The notes under the pieces: generated by a model
The model's database searches: none
The model's input: only the letters and a program-made list of their open reading frames with translations
What the model was told of the DNA's origin: nothing
Made by a program: the position numbers and the translations under genes
Part shown: in pieces, positions 29,693-39,220 of the stretch
Position numbering within the stretch: the first letter of the stretch is position 1
Layout of the letters: every line of letters starts with the position of its first letter
Assembly (NCBI GenBank): GCA_016716385.1
Contig: JADJWL010000027.1
Location: 1-64,000, forward strand
Source of the DNA: Bryobacterales bacterium
GTDB taxonomy: Bacteria; Acidobacteriota; Terriglobia; Bryobacterales; Bryobacteraceae
Direction of reading: 5' to 3'
DNA length: 64,000 nt

Positions 29693-32311
29693 TCAAAACC
29701 GCCAGCGGCAGCCCAGCGTCACACTGCGGCCTGGCCCGTCGATGCCCCAACCCATGCCGCGGTAATTCCGGTCGGTCAGATTGGCGAGGTCCAGGTACAA
29801 GTCTGCATTTTCCCCTATCCGGTAGCCGCCCCGCATCCCCAGAAGCAGGTAGCCAGGTTGTGCCGCAAAGAGTGGAGCAGACGCGGCGTCGCCGAGGACG
29901 CGCGTCTGGACCTCCGCGAGCGTCTCGCCGGTGGGCAGCAAGCGGCCTCCGGCCACCAGTCCCCGCACGGCCGCTCCGCGGTTGAAGAAGTTGGCGATCG
30001 CGCTGCGGGATCGCGCGGCGCCGGTCCGGCGGTCCGCCAAGGCAAGCGACGACAGGCGCGTCTGGCGATGCGCGCCCAACGTATAGGCCTCGATCCAATA
30101 CCGCTTCGCCGGGGCATACAGCAAACTCAGGTGGATCGTGGGCGGCGGCACGCCTCCCTCCAGATCGGGGGGCGCGCCGTTGCCGTCTTCCCGGGCGTGC
30201 GTCCAGGTGAAGTTCTGGCGCACCGTCCAGCGCGAAGAAATCCTCGTCTCAAACGTTTGCTCGACGCCCCGGAATCGGGCTCCGGTCAGGTTTCCGCGCA
30301 CCTGAACAGGCGCGGCGGACAGTGTAACGAATACGGCGCCGGACGCGATCTGCCGGACAATCGTCTGGTCGCCCAGCAGGCTGCCCACCGCGCCCTGCGG
30401 CAGCAGCAACGTCTGGGACACGATCGCGTCCGTCAGGTCCATGGACCAGTACGTGACACCGGCGCGCGTACGCCGGTCCGTCCAGTGGAACCCGCCCTCG
30501 AAGTTCTGGCTCGTCTCCGAGCGGATCGGCGCGACCTGGCGTCCCGAAGGCCGCGCGTCCTCGCCGGCGCCGTCTCCGATCGTGGCCCCGTGTCCGGCCA
30601 AGTCCACCACCGCCGCTTCGAAGAAGCCGTTGCCCTGCAAACCGAGTGTGCCGAGGTCAGTCATGCTCGGGGCGCGGAATCCCCGGCTCCAGTGGCCGTG
30701 CACGCGCAGATTCCGCGTGAGGAGGAACGTAGCGCCGCCCCGTCCGGTGAGGTTCGCGACGCGCAGACTATCGTCCGGAAAGAGGGCCGTTCCTGCCACC
30801 ACCGGCGCGTTCACCGCGCGGGAGCGGTAGCTGGCAACGCCGTGGCGGATGGCGCTATTCAGCCGCAGCCGGCCGAGCGTCCAGGAATCCTGCGCGTAGA
30901 CGCCCCACATCGCGTAGCGCGCGCCGTCCGGCACCCTGGGCCGCGAGCGTTGCAGGACGCCGCTCGCCGGGCTGTAGGTGAACGACGGCGAGCGCATGCG
31001 CTCGAAGTATCCGTCCGCGCCGGCTTCGAGCGTGTGCCGCCCGGCCTGCTTGCCCACGCGCGTCTGCGTCCCCCAGACCGTCTGGCGCTCATACTGCCGG
31101 GTGATGGTTCCCAGCGGATTGCCCTGCCCTCCCTGGTTCTCCCGCTCCTCGCGCTGCGCGTTGTAGGAGACGCTGACGTTGAGTTCGTCGAGCGGGCCGG
31201 CGGCGAACTCCTGATAGCGCAGGTAGCCGAAATCGAGCATGAGATTGTGCAGTTGCGCGATCAGGTTGCCGTCGCCGCCGAGAAGCTGGTCATAGCGCTT
31301 TCCGCCGTCCTGCTGGGACCGCTCATAATGCCCGATCAACCGGCGGGATTGCGTCACCGCATACTGCCCGCGTACCATGCCGCCATATTGCGTGAATGCC
31401 GTGTCGGGCAGCCTGTCGCCGAGGACCGTGGAAGGCAATCCCAGGAAGCGGGTGACGGCGGCGCGGCTGTCGATTCCCCGCCCCGTACGCAGCGTGTTCA
31501 CGCGGCGATTTGCGAGATTGGTCAGAACGCCCCATCGTTCCGTACCGTAGGTGAGCAGCAGATTGCCTCCGAACGAATGGGCGGCAGAGTTGTACAGCGG
31601 CGCGAACTCGCCGCGCCAGCCATCGAGAGACGGCGACTGCGACACCATGTGCACCGTTCCGCCGACCGCGTCCGACCCGTATTGCGCGGAGTCCGGTCCG
31701 CGCAGGATTTCGAACGTGTCGAGGCCGGTGGGTTCGCTGAGGTTGAAAAACGTGCTGACCCCGCCGCGCTGGGCGGAGGTCGTGTAGCGGACACCGTCCC
31801 GGTAGATGGCCACGTTCTTCCCCGTGACCCCGCGCACGAAGATCCCGCCCATAGAGGAGCCGGTCCGCTGCGAGTCCACTCCCGCCTCTTCCCGGACAAT
31901 GTCTGCAAGCACCGTGGTGAAGCGCCTTGCAACATCGTCTGCAGATACCACCGCCACCCGACGCGGCGCCTCGCCCGCCTCTGTTGCTCCCATGCCAGCC
32001 GTGACCGTAATCTCGGAAAACTGCGCTCCCACCGCAAGCGTCACCGCAAGCGGCGTCGCACCGGGCCCTGCCACGAGCCTTTGCACGGCAAATCCTGCTT
32101 TGCGAACCTCCAGAACAGCGCCGGCTGGGGTCGCGTCGGTGAGGGTGAATCGCCCGCTGGAGTCCGTGCGGGTGCTGGCGAGAGTCGTGGAGCCAGCCAG
32201 CAGATCGACGCGAGCATCGGCGACGAATAGTCCATTCTCGTCTGAAACTTCGCCGGTAATGGAGGCGGCAACTGCTCGGAGCGCGATCAGGAGGAAGACA
32301 ACCCATCGCAT
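29693..32311 (-). CDS. TonB-dependent receptor with N-terminal regulatory beta-sandwich
   Basis: An 872-residue outer-membrane receptor. A signal peptide is followed by a carboxypeptidase-regulatory-like domain (ASITGEVSDENGLFVADARVDLL). The plug domain carries DVARRFTTVLADIVREEAGVD, GIFVRGVTGKNVAIYRDGVRYT and FEILRGPDSAQYGSDAVGGTVHM. A 22-strand-type barrel ends in VTLGCRWRF, with the terminal aromatic residue needed for Bam insertion. It imports a large ligand with TonB energy. The ligand is unknown; neighbouring sulfatase and SLH genes suggest glycan. The start at 32311 (MRWVVFLLIALRAVA) begins the signal peptide. Confidence 0.92.
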   Translation of the reverse strand: MRWVVFLLIALRAVAASITGEVSDENGLFVADARVDLLAGSTTLASTRTDSSGRFTLTDATPAGAVLEVRKAGFAVQRLVAGPGATPLAVTLAVGAQFSEITVTAGMGATEAGEAPRRVAVVSADDVARRFTTVLADIVREEAGVDSQRTGSSMGGIFVRGVTGKNVAIYRDGVRYTTSAQRGGVSTFFNLSEPTGLDTFEILRGPDSAQYGSDAVGGTVHMVSQSPSLDGWRGEFAPLYNSAAHSFGGNLLLTYGTERWGVLTNLANRRVNTLRTGRGIDSRAAVTRFLGLPSTVLGDRLPDTAFTQYGGMVRGQYAVTQSRRLIGHYERSQQDGGKRYDQLLGGDGNLIAQLHNLMLDFGYLRYQEFAAGPLDELNVSVSYNAQREERENQGGQGNPLGTITRQYERQTVWGTQTRVGKQAGRHTLEAGADGYFERMRSPSFTYSPASGVLQRSRPRVPDGARYAMWGVYAQDSWTLGRLRLNSAIRHGVASYRSRAVNAPVVAGTALFPDDSLRVANLTGRGGATFLLTRNLRVHGHWSRGFRAPSMTDLGTLGLQGNGFFEAAVVDLAGHGATIGDGAGEDARPSGRQVAPIRSETSQNFEGGFHWTDRRTRAGVTYWSMDLTDAIVSQTLLLPQGAVGSLLGDQTIVRQIASGAVFVTLSAAPVQVRGNLTGARFRGVEQTFETRISSRWTVRQNFTWTHAREDGNGAPPDLEGGVPPPTIHLSLLYAPAKRYWIEAYTLGAHRQTRLSSLALADRRTGAARSRSAIANFFNRGAAVRGLVAGGRLLPTGETLAEVQTRVLGDAASAPLFAAQPGYLLLGMRGGYRIGENADLYLDLANLTDRNYRGMGWGIDGPGRSVTLGCRWRF

Positions 32312-32367
32312 GTGCCTCTCAGTCTCGCATACCATGGTGAGGACTACCGCAGGTCGCTACCGCACGC

Positions 32368-35300
32368 ATGGCACGACGCAACAGGCAGCCGCTTCCGGCT
32401 CCGGACCCTCCACCTTCCGCCATACCTGATATGCGGGCTGAGTCTCCCAGGCCCGACTGGCGCATCGCGCTGGCGTTGGCCGCGGCTGTGTTCGCGATCT
32501 TTGGGCAAACGTTCGGCTATCCGTTCGTGGACCTCGACGACCCGCACGCAGTCTACGACAATCCTTTTATTCGCGACGGCATTTCGTGGCGCGGCATCGT
32601 CTGGGCGTTCACGCAAATTGAGCTCTTCTACTGGCAGCCGCTCACGTGGCTCTCCCACATGCTGGACAGCCAGATCTTCGGATTGAACGCGGGCTGGCAC
32701 CACTTGATGAACACCGTGATTCACGCGGTCAACGGCGTCCTGGTGTACTGGCTGTTCGCGATGCTGACGGGCGCCCGCTGGCGCAGCGCGATCCTGGCGG
32801 CAATCTTCGCGGTGCATCCGTTGCGCGTGGAGTCGGTGGCCTGGGTCGCCGAACGCAAGGACGTGCTCAGTTGCCTGTTCTGGCTGCTGACCTGCCATGC
32901 CTATGTCCGCTACCTGCGCGCGCCGGCGGCGCGCAGGTACGGGATGGTGGCCGCCGCGGCGCTGCTGGCGATGATGTCGAAGCCAATGGCGGTCACCGTT
33001 CCTCTCGCGCTGTTGTGGCTCGATCTCTGGCCGTTGGGGCGTCTGCAGGTTGGCCGGTGGCGCGAACAACTGCCGGGCCTGCTGCGGGAAAAGATCCCGC
33101 TGTTCGCGCTGTCGGCCGCCGTCATTGTGATCACCCTGGCAGGCAATCAAGGGACGGGCGCACTGGTCCAGGCGTCGGACCTGCCCTTCCGGCTGAGGCT
33201 GGGCGGCGCGATCGTCGGGTACGCCGAGTACCTGCGGATGACTGTTGCGCCTTACCCGCTGGCGGCATTCTATCCGTACGTCGTCCATCCGGCCTGGAAG
33301 ATCGGACTGTCTCTCGCCTTGCTCGGAGGCATCACAGTTGCCGCCTGGCGGATTGCCGGCCGGTACCCGTTCCTCTTAGCAGGCTGGCTCTGGTTCACGG
33401 CGTCGCTCGTGCCGGCGATCGGATTGTTCCAGACAGGAGGCCAGGCGTTTGCCGACCGCTTCACCTACATCCCGCACATTGGATTGCTTGCCGCGGCAGT
33501 GTGGGGCGCGGCCCACGTCCTGGAACGGCGCCGCACCCTGGCCGTCGCTATTGTCGCGGTGCTGATCGCGGGACTCGGCATCCGCGCCTTCTTCCAGGTG
33601 CACACATGGCGGGACAGCGAAACACTCTACCGCCACGCGATCGCGGTGACCCCCGAAAACGAGCCCATCTACCGGAACCTGAGCATCATGTACACCCGGA
33701 TGGGGCGCTTCTCGGACGCCGAAACCGCGATCCGGGAGGCGATTCGCTTCGAGCCGGCCCGGCCCGAGAACCGGGTCCGGCTGGGCGCAATTCTGGCGCT
33801 GGCCGGCCGCCCCAGCGATGCGGTCACGGCGTACCGCGCGGCGTTGCGCCTCGATCCAACCTACACGGCTGCGCGAAAGGAACTGGCTGGAGCCTTGATG
33901 AAGGCGAGCCGGACGGGCGAGGCGCTCGCCGAATGGCGCAAGGTGCAGCAGGAGGCCCCGAACGACACCGAAGCGGGCCGCATGGTGGCGATGCTCGAGA
34001 TGTTCCAGGGGGAATCCGCTGAACCGGCCACTGAGCCTGAAACAGAAGCTGAACCGGCCGCCACCCAGGCCGAGATCGATCCGACAGCGGAGTTCTTCGC
34101 GAGTCCGGAATGGACTGCCGAAGAGGTGGCTCAGGGGATGGCGTGGCTTGCCTTGGCCGTCGTGGCGCTGGCGTTTCCCGGCGCAGGCAGACGGGCAACC
34201 CGAAGCGCGGCCCAGTGGGCCACCCGGTTCGGCCGGGACACACGGCGCGCGATGCTCATCCTTGGAGGCGGCGCCATCGCCATCCGCCTGATCCTGCTGC
34301 CGCTCTACCCGCCACCGCTTCCGACCGTGCACGACGAGTTCGGGTACCTCCTGATCGCCGACACGCTGTCGCAAGGGCGGCTCGCCAACCCGCCGCATCG
34401 GCACGCAGAGCACTTCGAGTCGGCGTACGTCCTGCAGGAGCCGACTTATACATCGAAGTATCCGCCGGGTCCCGCCATGCCGATGGCGCTGGCAAAGATC
34501 TTCGGAGTTCCCGAGTGGTTCGGCGTCTGGCTCGCCGCCGGCGCGGCGGCTGCTCTCTGGTTCTGGATGCTGCGCGGCTGGCTCCCGCCCGTCTGGGCCG
34601 TGGCGGGCACGCTGACCGGAATCTCCAGCTACCTGCTGCTCAGCCACTGGATGAACAGCTACTGGGGCGGAGCCTTCGCGGCCGCTGGCGGAGCTCTGGT
34701 GTTCGGCGCCCTGCCGAGGCTGCTCAGGAATCCGGCTCCGGCTTCGGGTGCGCTCTTGGGCCTGGGACTGGTCATGCTCCTGTGGAGCCGGCCGTACGAA
34801 GGAGCTTTCGCGGGAGCCGTCGCGGGAGGAGCGGTGCTGCTGCGCCTGATGCGCCCGCCGCGCGCATGGACACCTCTGCTGGCCCTCGGCGGCGTCCTGC
34901 TCGCGGGCGGCCTGTGGTTCGCCTATTACAACAACTCCGTCACGGGAAGCCCCTGGCTCCTGCCCTACCAACTCAACCGGCAGATCCAAGGGACCCCGAC
35001 GACGTTCTACTGGCAGGCGCCCGCCGCCGAGCCCGCGGACCTCTCCCCCGACCTCGCAGAGAAATACCGCTGGCAGCGAGCCGCGCACGAAGCGGGTGAG
35101 TCATGGTCAGGATTTGTCGCCGTCACTGGCGCGAAGGCCGAGAGGTTCCTGCGTTTCTTTGCCGCCCCACCCATCTGGATTGCGCTGCTGCTGCTGCCGC
35201 TGACGCTCAGGCGCAGGCGACTGCGCATCGCCTGGATCGCACTTGCCGCCACACTGGCAGGCATGGCGCTGTATCCGTTCTTCTTTCCCCACTATGCCGC

Positions 35301-35745
35301 ACCCGTAGCGGGGGTGATCCTGCTCCTGTTGATGGAATCGCTGCGCCGGCTGAGTGCCTGGCGCTGGCACGGTCATGATGTGGGTCGGCGCATCGCTTTC
35401 TACACGATCGCGCTGGCAGCGGGAATGCCGCTGCTGATCGTGCCCGGCGACGCTCTCGGACCGCGCCTGACTGAGCGGCGCTCGCCCCGCGTTCAGGTCG
35501 CCGACGCGCTTCTCGAACGCGGCGGGCGGCACCTGATCTTCGTCCGCACCGATGAGCCTTCGCTGCACCGCGTCGTCATCGCCAACAACGCCGATATCGA
35601 CCGCTCCCCGATTGTCTGGGCGCGGGATCTGGGCGCTGAGAAGAATGAAGAACTGATCCAGTATTACCGCACACGCTCGGTCTGGGTGTTCGAGGCCGAT
35701 GCCAGGCCACCGCGACTGGATCCGTACCGAGCGGAAGACCGCTAG
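32368..35745 (+). CDS. Giant fusion of two GT-C-type glycosyltransferase modules joined by TPRs
   Basis: 1125 residues. The first module (about 30-415) is a multispanning TMTC/ArnT-like protein with acidic loop FVDLDDPHAVYDNPFI (Asp55-Asp58). Tetratricopeptide repeats (about 425-555) and an acidic Glu/Pro linker follow. A second multispanning module (about 590-1050) has its own loop TVHDEFGYLLIADTLSQGRL (near 653) and HHMNSYWGG-like membrane segments. A soluble C-terminal domain of about 90 residues closes the protein. GT-C enzymes transfer sugars from polyprenyl-phosphate donors to protein or lipid on the periplasmic face. The TPR-bearing half resembles O-mannosyltransferase-type proteins. 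Acceptor and donor are unknown. An ATG at 32431 is an alternative start. The end overlaps the convergent sulfatase by 4 bases. Confidence 0.85.
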   Translation: MARRNRQPLPAPDPPPSAIPDMRAESPRPDWRIALALAAAVFAIFGQTFGYPFVDLDDPHAVYDNPFIRDGISWRGIVWAFTQIELFYWQPLTWLSHMLDSQIFGLNAGWHHLMNTVIHAVNGVLVYWLFAMLTGARWRSAILAAIFAVHPLRVESVAWVAERKDVLSCLFWLLTCHAYVRYLRAPAARRYGMVAAAALLAMMSKPMAVTVPLALLWLDLWPLGRLQVGRWREQLPGLLREKIPLFALSAAVIVITLAGNQGTGALVQASDLPFRLRLGGAIVGYAEYLRMTVAPYPLAAFYPYVVHPAWKIGLSLALLGGITVAAWRIAGRYPFLLAGWLWFTASLVPAIGLFQTGGQAFADRFTYIPHIGLLAAAVWGAAHVLERRRTLAVAIVAVLIAGLGIRAFFQVHTWRDSETLYRHAIAVTPENEPIYRNLSIMYTRMGRFSDAETAIREAIRFEPARPENRVRLGAILALAGRPSDAVTAYRAALRLDPTYTAARKELAGALMKASRTGEALAEWRKVQQEAPNDTEAGRMVAMLEMFQGESAEPATEPETEAEPAATQAEIDPTAEFFASPEWTAEEVAQGMAWLALAVVALAFPGAGRRATRSAAQWATRFGRDTRRAMLILGGGAIAIRLILLPLYPPPLPTVHDEFGYLLIADTLSQGRLANPPHRHAEHFESAYVLQEPTYTSKYPPGPAMPMALAKIFGVPEWFGVWLAAGAAAALWFWMLRGWLPPVWAVAGTLTGISSYLLLSHWMNSYWGGAFAAAGGALVFGALPRLLRNPAPASGALLGLGLVMLLWSRPYEGAFAGAVAGGAVLLRLMRPPRAWTPLLALGGVLLAGGLWFAYYNNSVTGSPWLLPYQLNRQIQGTPTTFYWQAPAAEPADLSPDLAEKYRWQRAAHEAGESWSGFVAVTGAKAERFLRFFAAPPIWIALLLLPLTLRRRRLRIAWIALAATLAGMALYPFFFPHYAAPVAGVILLLLMESLRRLSAWRWHGHDVGRRIAFYTIALAAGMPLLIVPGDALGPRLTERRSPRVQVADALLERGGRHLIFVRTDEPSLHRVVIANNADIDRSPIVWARDLGAEKNEELIQYYRTRSVWVFEADARPPRLDPYRAEDR

Positions 35746-37346
35746 GTCCAGGGCTCGACGCCGCACTTCCGTGCCCAAGCGTCGTAGTTGGCGGCAAGCT
35801 CCGCGACCTTCGCGGGCTCCTTGGCACTGAGGTCGTCGAGTTCGGTGCGGTCGGCGTCGAGGTCGTAGAGCTCCCACTCGCCTGGATGGCGTGAGACGAG
35901 TTTCCATTTGCCCTGGCGCACCGCGCGGTTTCCTTCGTGCTCCCAATAGATCTCGGAGTGGCCTTCGCGCCTGCCCTCGGCCAGCACTGGAATCAGGCTC
36001 TTGCCTTCGAGAGGCGTGATCTTCGTCCCGGCGAACTCCTGCGGATACTTCGCGCCCGCCGCATCGACGCAGGTCGCCATCAGATCGATCACGTGGCCCG
36101 GCTCGTTTGTGATCGTCCCCGGGTTCTTGATACGCGCCGGCCAGTGGGCGATCAGCGGCGACGAGATGCCGCCCTCATGGACCCAGTGTTTGTACAGCCG
36201 GAACGGCGTGTTGCTGGCGTTCGCCCACGGAATGCCGTAGCTCTGGTAGGTGTTCTCCGGTCCGGGCATTACCTGCGGGTCGTTGCCCAGTTGCACCGGT
36301 TCTCCCGCGCGAGTCTTCTCCGGAACGTGCCGCGCGCGCGGCTGGCGGGGATTCTCGCGCAACTCCTCGGCGCAGCCGCCGTTGTCGGCCAGGAACAGGA
36401 TCAGCGTATTCTCTTCGGCTTCCGACTCCCGCAGCGCCGCCACGATGCGTCCGATGCCCTGGTCCATCCGGTCGACCTGGGCGGCGTAGACCTCCATGCG
36501 CCGCTGCTGCCACTCTTTGTCCTTCGCCTGCGGCCAAGCCGGCGCATCCGGATCGCGGGGTGTCAGCGGCCACCGGACATCGACCAGCCCCATCCGGATC
36601 ATGTTCTGGTGGCGCTCCATGCGCAGCGCGTCCCAGCCCTGCGCGTAGCGGCCCTTGTACTTGGCGATGCCGGACTCCGGCTCGTGCAGCGGCCAGTGCG
36701 GCGCCGTGTACGGAACGTAGAGGAAGAACGGCTCCGGCTTCGCGGCGTATTCGCGCACGAAGGCCGCCGCGCGATCGCTGATGGCATCGGTGTAGTTGAA
36801 CTCCGGCTTGTCGGGCTCGACGTAGTCGTTGCCCTCGGCGAGCGTGGCCGGGTCGTAGAAGCTGCCCGCCCCGTGAATCGTGCCGTAGAAACGGTCGAAG
36901 CCGCGCTGGAGCGGCCAGTTGTGCTTCGAATCGGTCACCGGCGTCACGTGCCATTTGCCGGACATCAGCGTGTTGTAGCCGGCGGGCTTCAGCGCTTCGG
37001 CGATCGTGACGGACTCGCGCGCGAGGTCGCCGCGATAGCCGGGTGAATTCTCGCGCGGGTTCACCATGTGCCCGACGCCCGCCTGGTGCGGATACAAGCC
37101 GGTCAGCAGCGACGCCCGCGTCGGGCAACAGCGCGCGGTGTTGTAGAACTGCGCGAACCGCAGGCCGTTGCGGGCGAGCGCGTCGAGATTCGGCGTCTCG
37201 ATCTCGCCGCCGTAGCAGCCTAGATCGGAGAAACCCATATCGTCGGCCATGATCAGCACGATGTTGGGCCGCTTCGCGCCGCGCCCGCAGGCGCTCAGGG
37301 CCGCGGCGCCGAGCATGGTCTGAAGAAATCTGCGTCGTTCCATCAT
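35742..37346 (-). CDS. Arylsulfatase (Tat/lipoprotein-type signal)
   Basis: A 534-residue type I sulfatase. The signal MMERRRFLQTMLGAAALSAC ends in a lipobox-like LSAC, suggesting a Tat-exported lipoprotein. The active-site segment ARCCPTRASLLTGLYPHQAGVGHM places the modified cysteine at Cys73 (CxPxR). IVLIMADDMGFSDLGCYGGEI and LILFLADNGGCAEELREN hold the metal ligands. It belongs to the arylsulfatase A/B-like group that acts on sulfate esters of sugars or aryl compounds. A CocE-type hydrolase gene ends 11 bases upstream on the same strand, so the two probably form an operon. Confidence 0.93.
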   Translation of the reverse strand: MMERRRFLQTMLGAAALSACGRGAKRPNIVLIMADDMGFSDLGCYGGEIETPNLDALARNGLRFAQFYNTARCCPTRASLLTGLYPHQAGVGHMVNPRENSPGYRGDLARESVTIAEALKPAGYNTLMSGKWHVTPVTDSKHNWPLQRGFDRFYGTIHGAGSFYDPATLAEGNDYVEPDKPEFNYTDAISDRAAAFVREYAAKPEPFFLYVPYTAPHWPLHEPESGIAKYKGRYAQGWDALRMERHQNMIRMGLVDVRWPLTPRDPDAPAWPQAKDKEWQQRRMEVYAAQVDRMDQGIGRIVAALRESEAEENTLILFLADNGGCAEELRENPRQPRARHVPEKTRAGEPVQLGNDPQVMPGPENTYQSYGIPWANASNTPFRLYKHWVHEGGISSPLIAHWPARIKNPGTITNEPGHVIDLMATCVDAAGAKYPQEFAGTKITPLEGKSLIPVLAEGRREGHSEIYWEHEGNRAVRQGKWKLVSRHPGEWELYDLDADRTELDDLSAKEPAKVAELAANYDAWARKCGVEPWT

Positions 37347-37357
37347 GGCGGCGTCTC

Positions 37358-39136
37358 CTACTTCGGAATCACCGGCAGCACGAGGTGCGACGGACGCTGC
37401 GGCGTATGGTGGATAGTCTGGTTCGCCACTCGGACGTTGGCGGTTGTGCCGAACGGTTCGCCCGTATTCGGATTGCGGTCGAACTGCGGGAAGTGGCTGC
37501 TTGTGATGTCGACGCGGATCCGGTGCCCCTTCTGAAACGCGACCGCGGTGCCAACCATGTCGATCTCGAACTCGTACACCTGGCCGGGCGTGAGAAGCTT
37601 CGGCCGGTCGAGGCCTTCGCGGTAGCGGGCGCGGACGATCCCTTCAGCCATGTTGAATGATCGCCCGTCCGGATACACGTCGATCAGTTTGGCCACGAAA
37701 TCCGTATCCGGCGCGTCGCTCGATGCGTGCAGCACCAGTTTCACCGGTCCGGCGATCTCCACCTCGTCCTCGAGAAATTGCGAGGTGTAGACGAGGACGT
37801 CGCCGCGCGCTTCGATGGGAGTCTGGTCGACTGGTCCCGCCACCGTCGGTGCGCCACAGCAGTTGTTGCCCCCGTGGCTGGGCACGGGGTTGTCGGGGTC
37901 ATAGCGGTACTTGTCCGGCTTCGAATCGGCAGTCGGCGCATCCCAGCTCAGACGTCCATCGCCGGCAGCGGTGTTGGCGCGCCCTCCACCCGAGAGGTAC
38001 ATCTTGCGGTACTGCGTGCGGGCCAGCGGGTACTCGCGCTCGCGGCGCCAGACGTTCTTGCCCATGACGAACATCGTGACCGGAGGCTGATTGTCGAGCC
38101 CGTTGTCGATTCCTTTCAATCGGCGGTCGAACCAGGCCAACTGTACGGCGAGGCCATTCATGTTCGCGTGCTCGCCGAAGTCCAGCTCGCCGTACTTGCG
38201 GGAAGGCCCGTGCCCCCACGGCCCGATCACCATGCGGCTCAGTTTGCGCGCGTCGGCTGTCGCGCCTTTGGCGCTGACGCCGGCGTAGCCGCGTAGCGTC
38301 CCCTGGCTGAAGATGTCGAACCATCCGCCCGCCGTGTGTACCGGAATTCCGATCTGGTCGAACATCTCCTCGACGTTGATCTTCTTCCAGTAGGCGTCGT
38401 AGTCGGGATGCTTCAGCCAGTCCTGGTAGAACTGCGGCCCGCGGCCAGCGCGCTTCGGCATCTCCGTGAGAGGCAGGTGCCACTGCAACGTGTCGAAGTG
38501 CTGCCCGCGCGGGCCGTCCGTGATGGTGTTCGGACCCGTGTTCTGCATCACGCGCGACTCCATGCGCACCGCGCCCCAACCGAAGTTGAACGCCAGACGC
38601 CATCCGCCATTGAGCGTGATCCAGTCGTGGTAGAGGCTGGTGGAGGCGACGTTCGGGAAGATCGTGACCAGGCTCGGTGGCTTCGCCATGGCTGCTCGCC
38701 ACTGCACGTGTCCAAGATAGGAGCCGCCTTGCATACCGACCTTGCCGTTCGACCAGGGCTGTTTGGCGGCCCACTCGATGGTGTCGTACCCGTCTTCGAT
38801 ATCGTCGCGGAACGGTTCCCACTTGCCTTCGGACTCGAAACGCCCGCGCGTATCCTGGAACACGAAGACGTACCCGCGGCGGGAGAAGAACACACCAGCC
38901 TGGTACGCGCTCGGGAACCGCTCGGTCGAGTATGGAGTGCGGCAGACGATGACGGGATATCGCCCGGCCTTGGCGGGGCGGTACACGTCGGCGTAGAGTT
39001 TGACGCCGTCGCGCATCGGCACGGCGGTCATGTTGTCGATTTCGATTTCGTTGGTGGGCGGATAGGGCGAAGGAAAAGGCGATTGCGCGGTGGCGAGCGC
39101 GGCCGCCGCGAGGAGCGTCAGCAGACGAGTCATCAT
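37358..39136 (-). CDS. Secreted CocE/NonD-family (S15 X-Pro dipeptidyl-peptidase-like) hydrolase
   Basis: A 592-residue exported alpha/beta-hydrolase with signal MTRLLTLLAAAALATAQ. The nucleophile elbow GMQGGSYLGHVQW contains the catalytic serine. The family opening NMTAVPMRDGVKLYADVYRP is followed by RGYVFVFQDTRGRFESEGKWEP. The C-terminal jelly-roll holds the FPQFDRNPNTGEP signature. The family contains cocaine esterase, glutaryl-7-ACA acylase and X-Pro peptidases. The exact substrate (ester or amide) is not decidable. It lies upstream of a sulfatase and is divergent from the amidohydrolase operon. Confidence 0.92.
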   Translation of the reverse strand: MMTRLLTLLAAAALATAQSPFPSPYPPTNEIEIDNMTAVPMRDGVKLYADVYRPAKAGRYPVIVCRTPYSTERFPSAYQAGVFFSRRGYVFVFQDTRGRFESEGKWEPFRDDIEDGYDTIEWAAKQPWSNGKVGMQGGSYLGHVQWRAAMAKPPSLVTIFPNVASTSLYHDWITLNGGWRLAFNFGWGAVRMESRVMQNTGPNTITDGPRGQHFDTLQWHLPLTEMPKRAGRGPQFYQDWLKHPDYDAYWKKINVEEMFDQIGIPVHTAGGWFDIFSQGTLRGYAGVSAKGATADARKLSRMVIGPWGHGPSRKYGELDFGEHANMNGLAVQLAWFDRRLKGIDNGLDNQPPVTMFVMGKNVWRREREYPLARTQYRKMYLSGGGRANTAAGDGRLSWDAPTADSKPDKYRYDPDNPVPSHGGNNCCGAPTVAGPVDQTPIEARGDVLVYTSQFLEDEVEIAGPVKLVLHASSDAPDTDFVAKLIDVYPDGRSFNMAEGIVRARYREGLDRPKLLTPGQVYEFEIDMVGTAVAFQKGHRIRVDITSSHFPQFDRNPNTGEPFGTTANVRVANQTIHHTPQRPSHLVLPVIPK

Positions 39137-39220
39137 TGGAACAGGCAGGCTATCAAACCCCGTACCATTCGCGCAATCGCCTCTCAGGCTGTGTTACGGT
39201 GTGATTTCTACAGGAGAACC

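Noticed and set aside
27601..32230. Very long open frames on the plus strand (about 794 and 894 codons) opposite the SLH and TonB-receptor genes.
   Set aside because: They are antisense to two well-supported proteins, are rich in Arg/Ala/Gly/His without domains, and reflect low stop-codon frequency at high GC.
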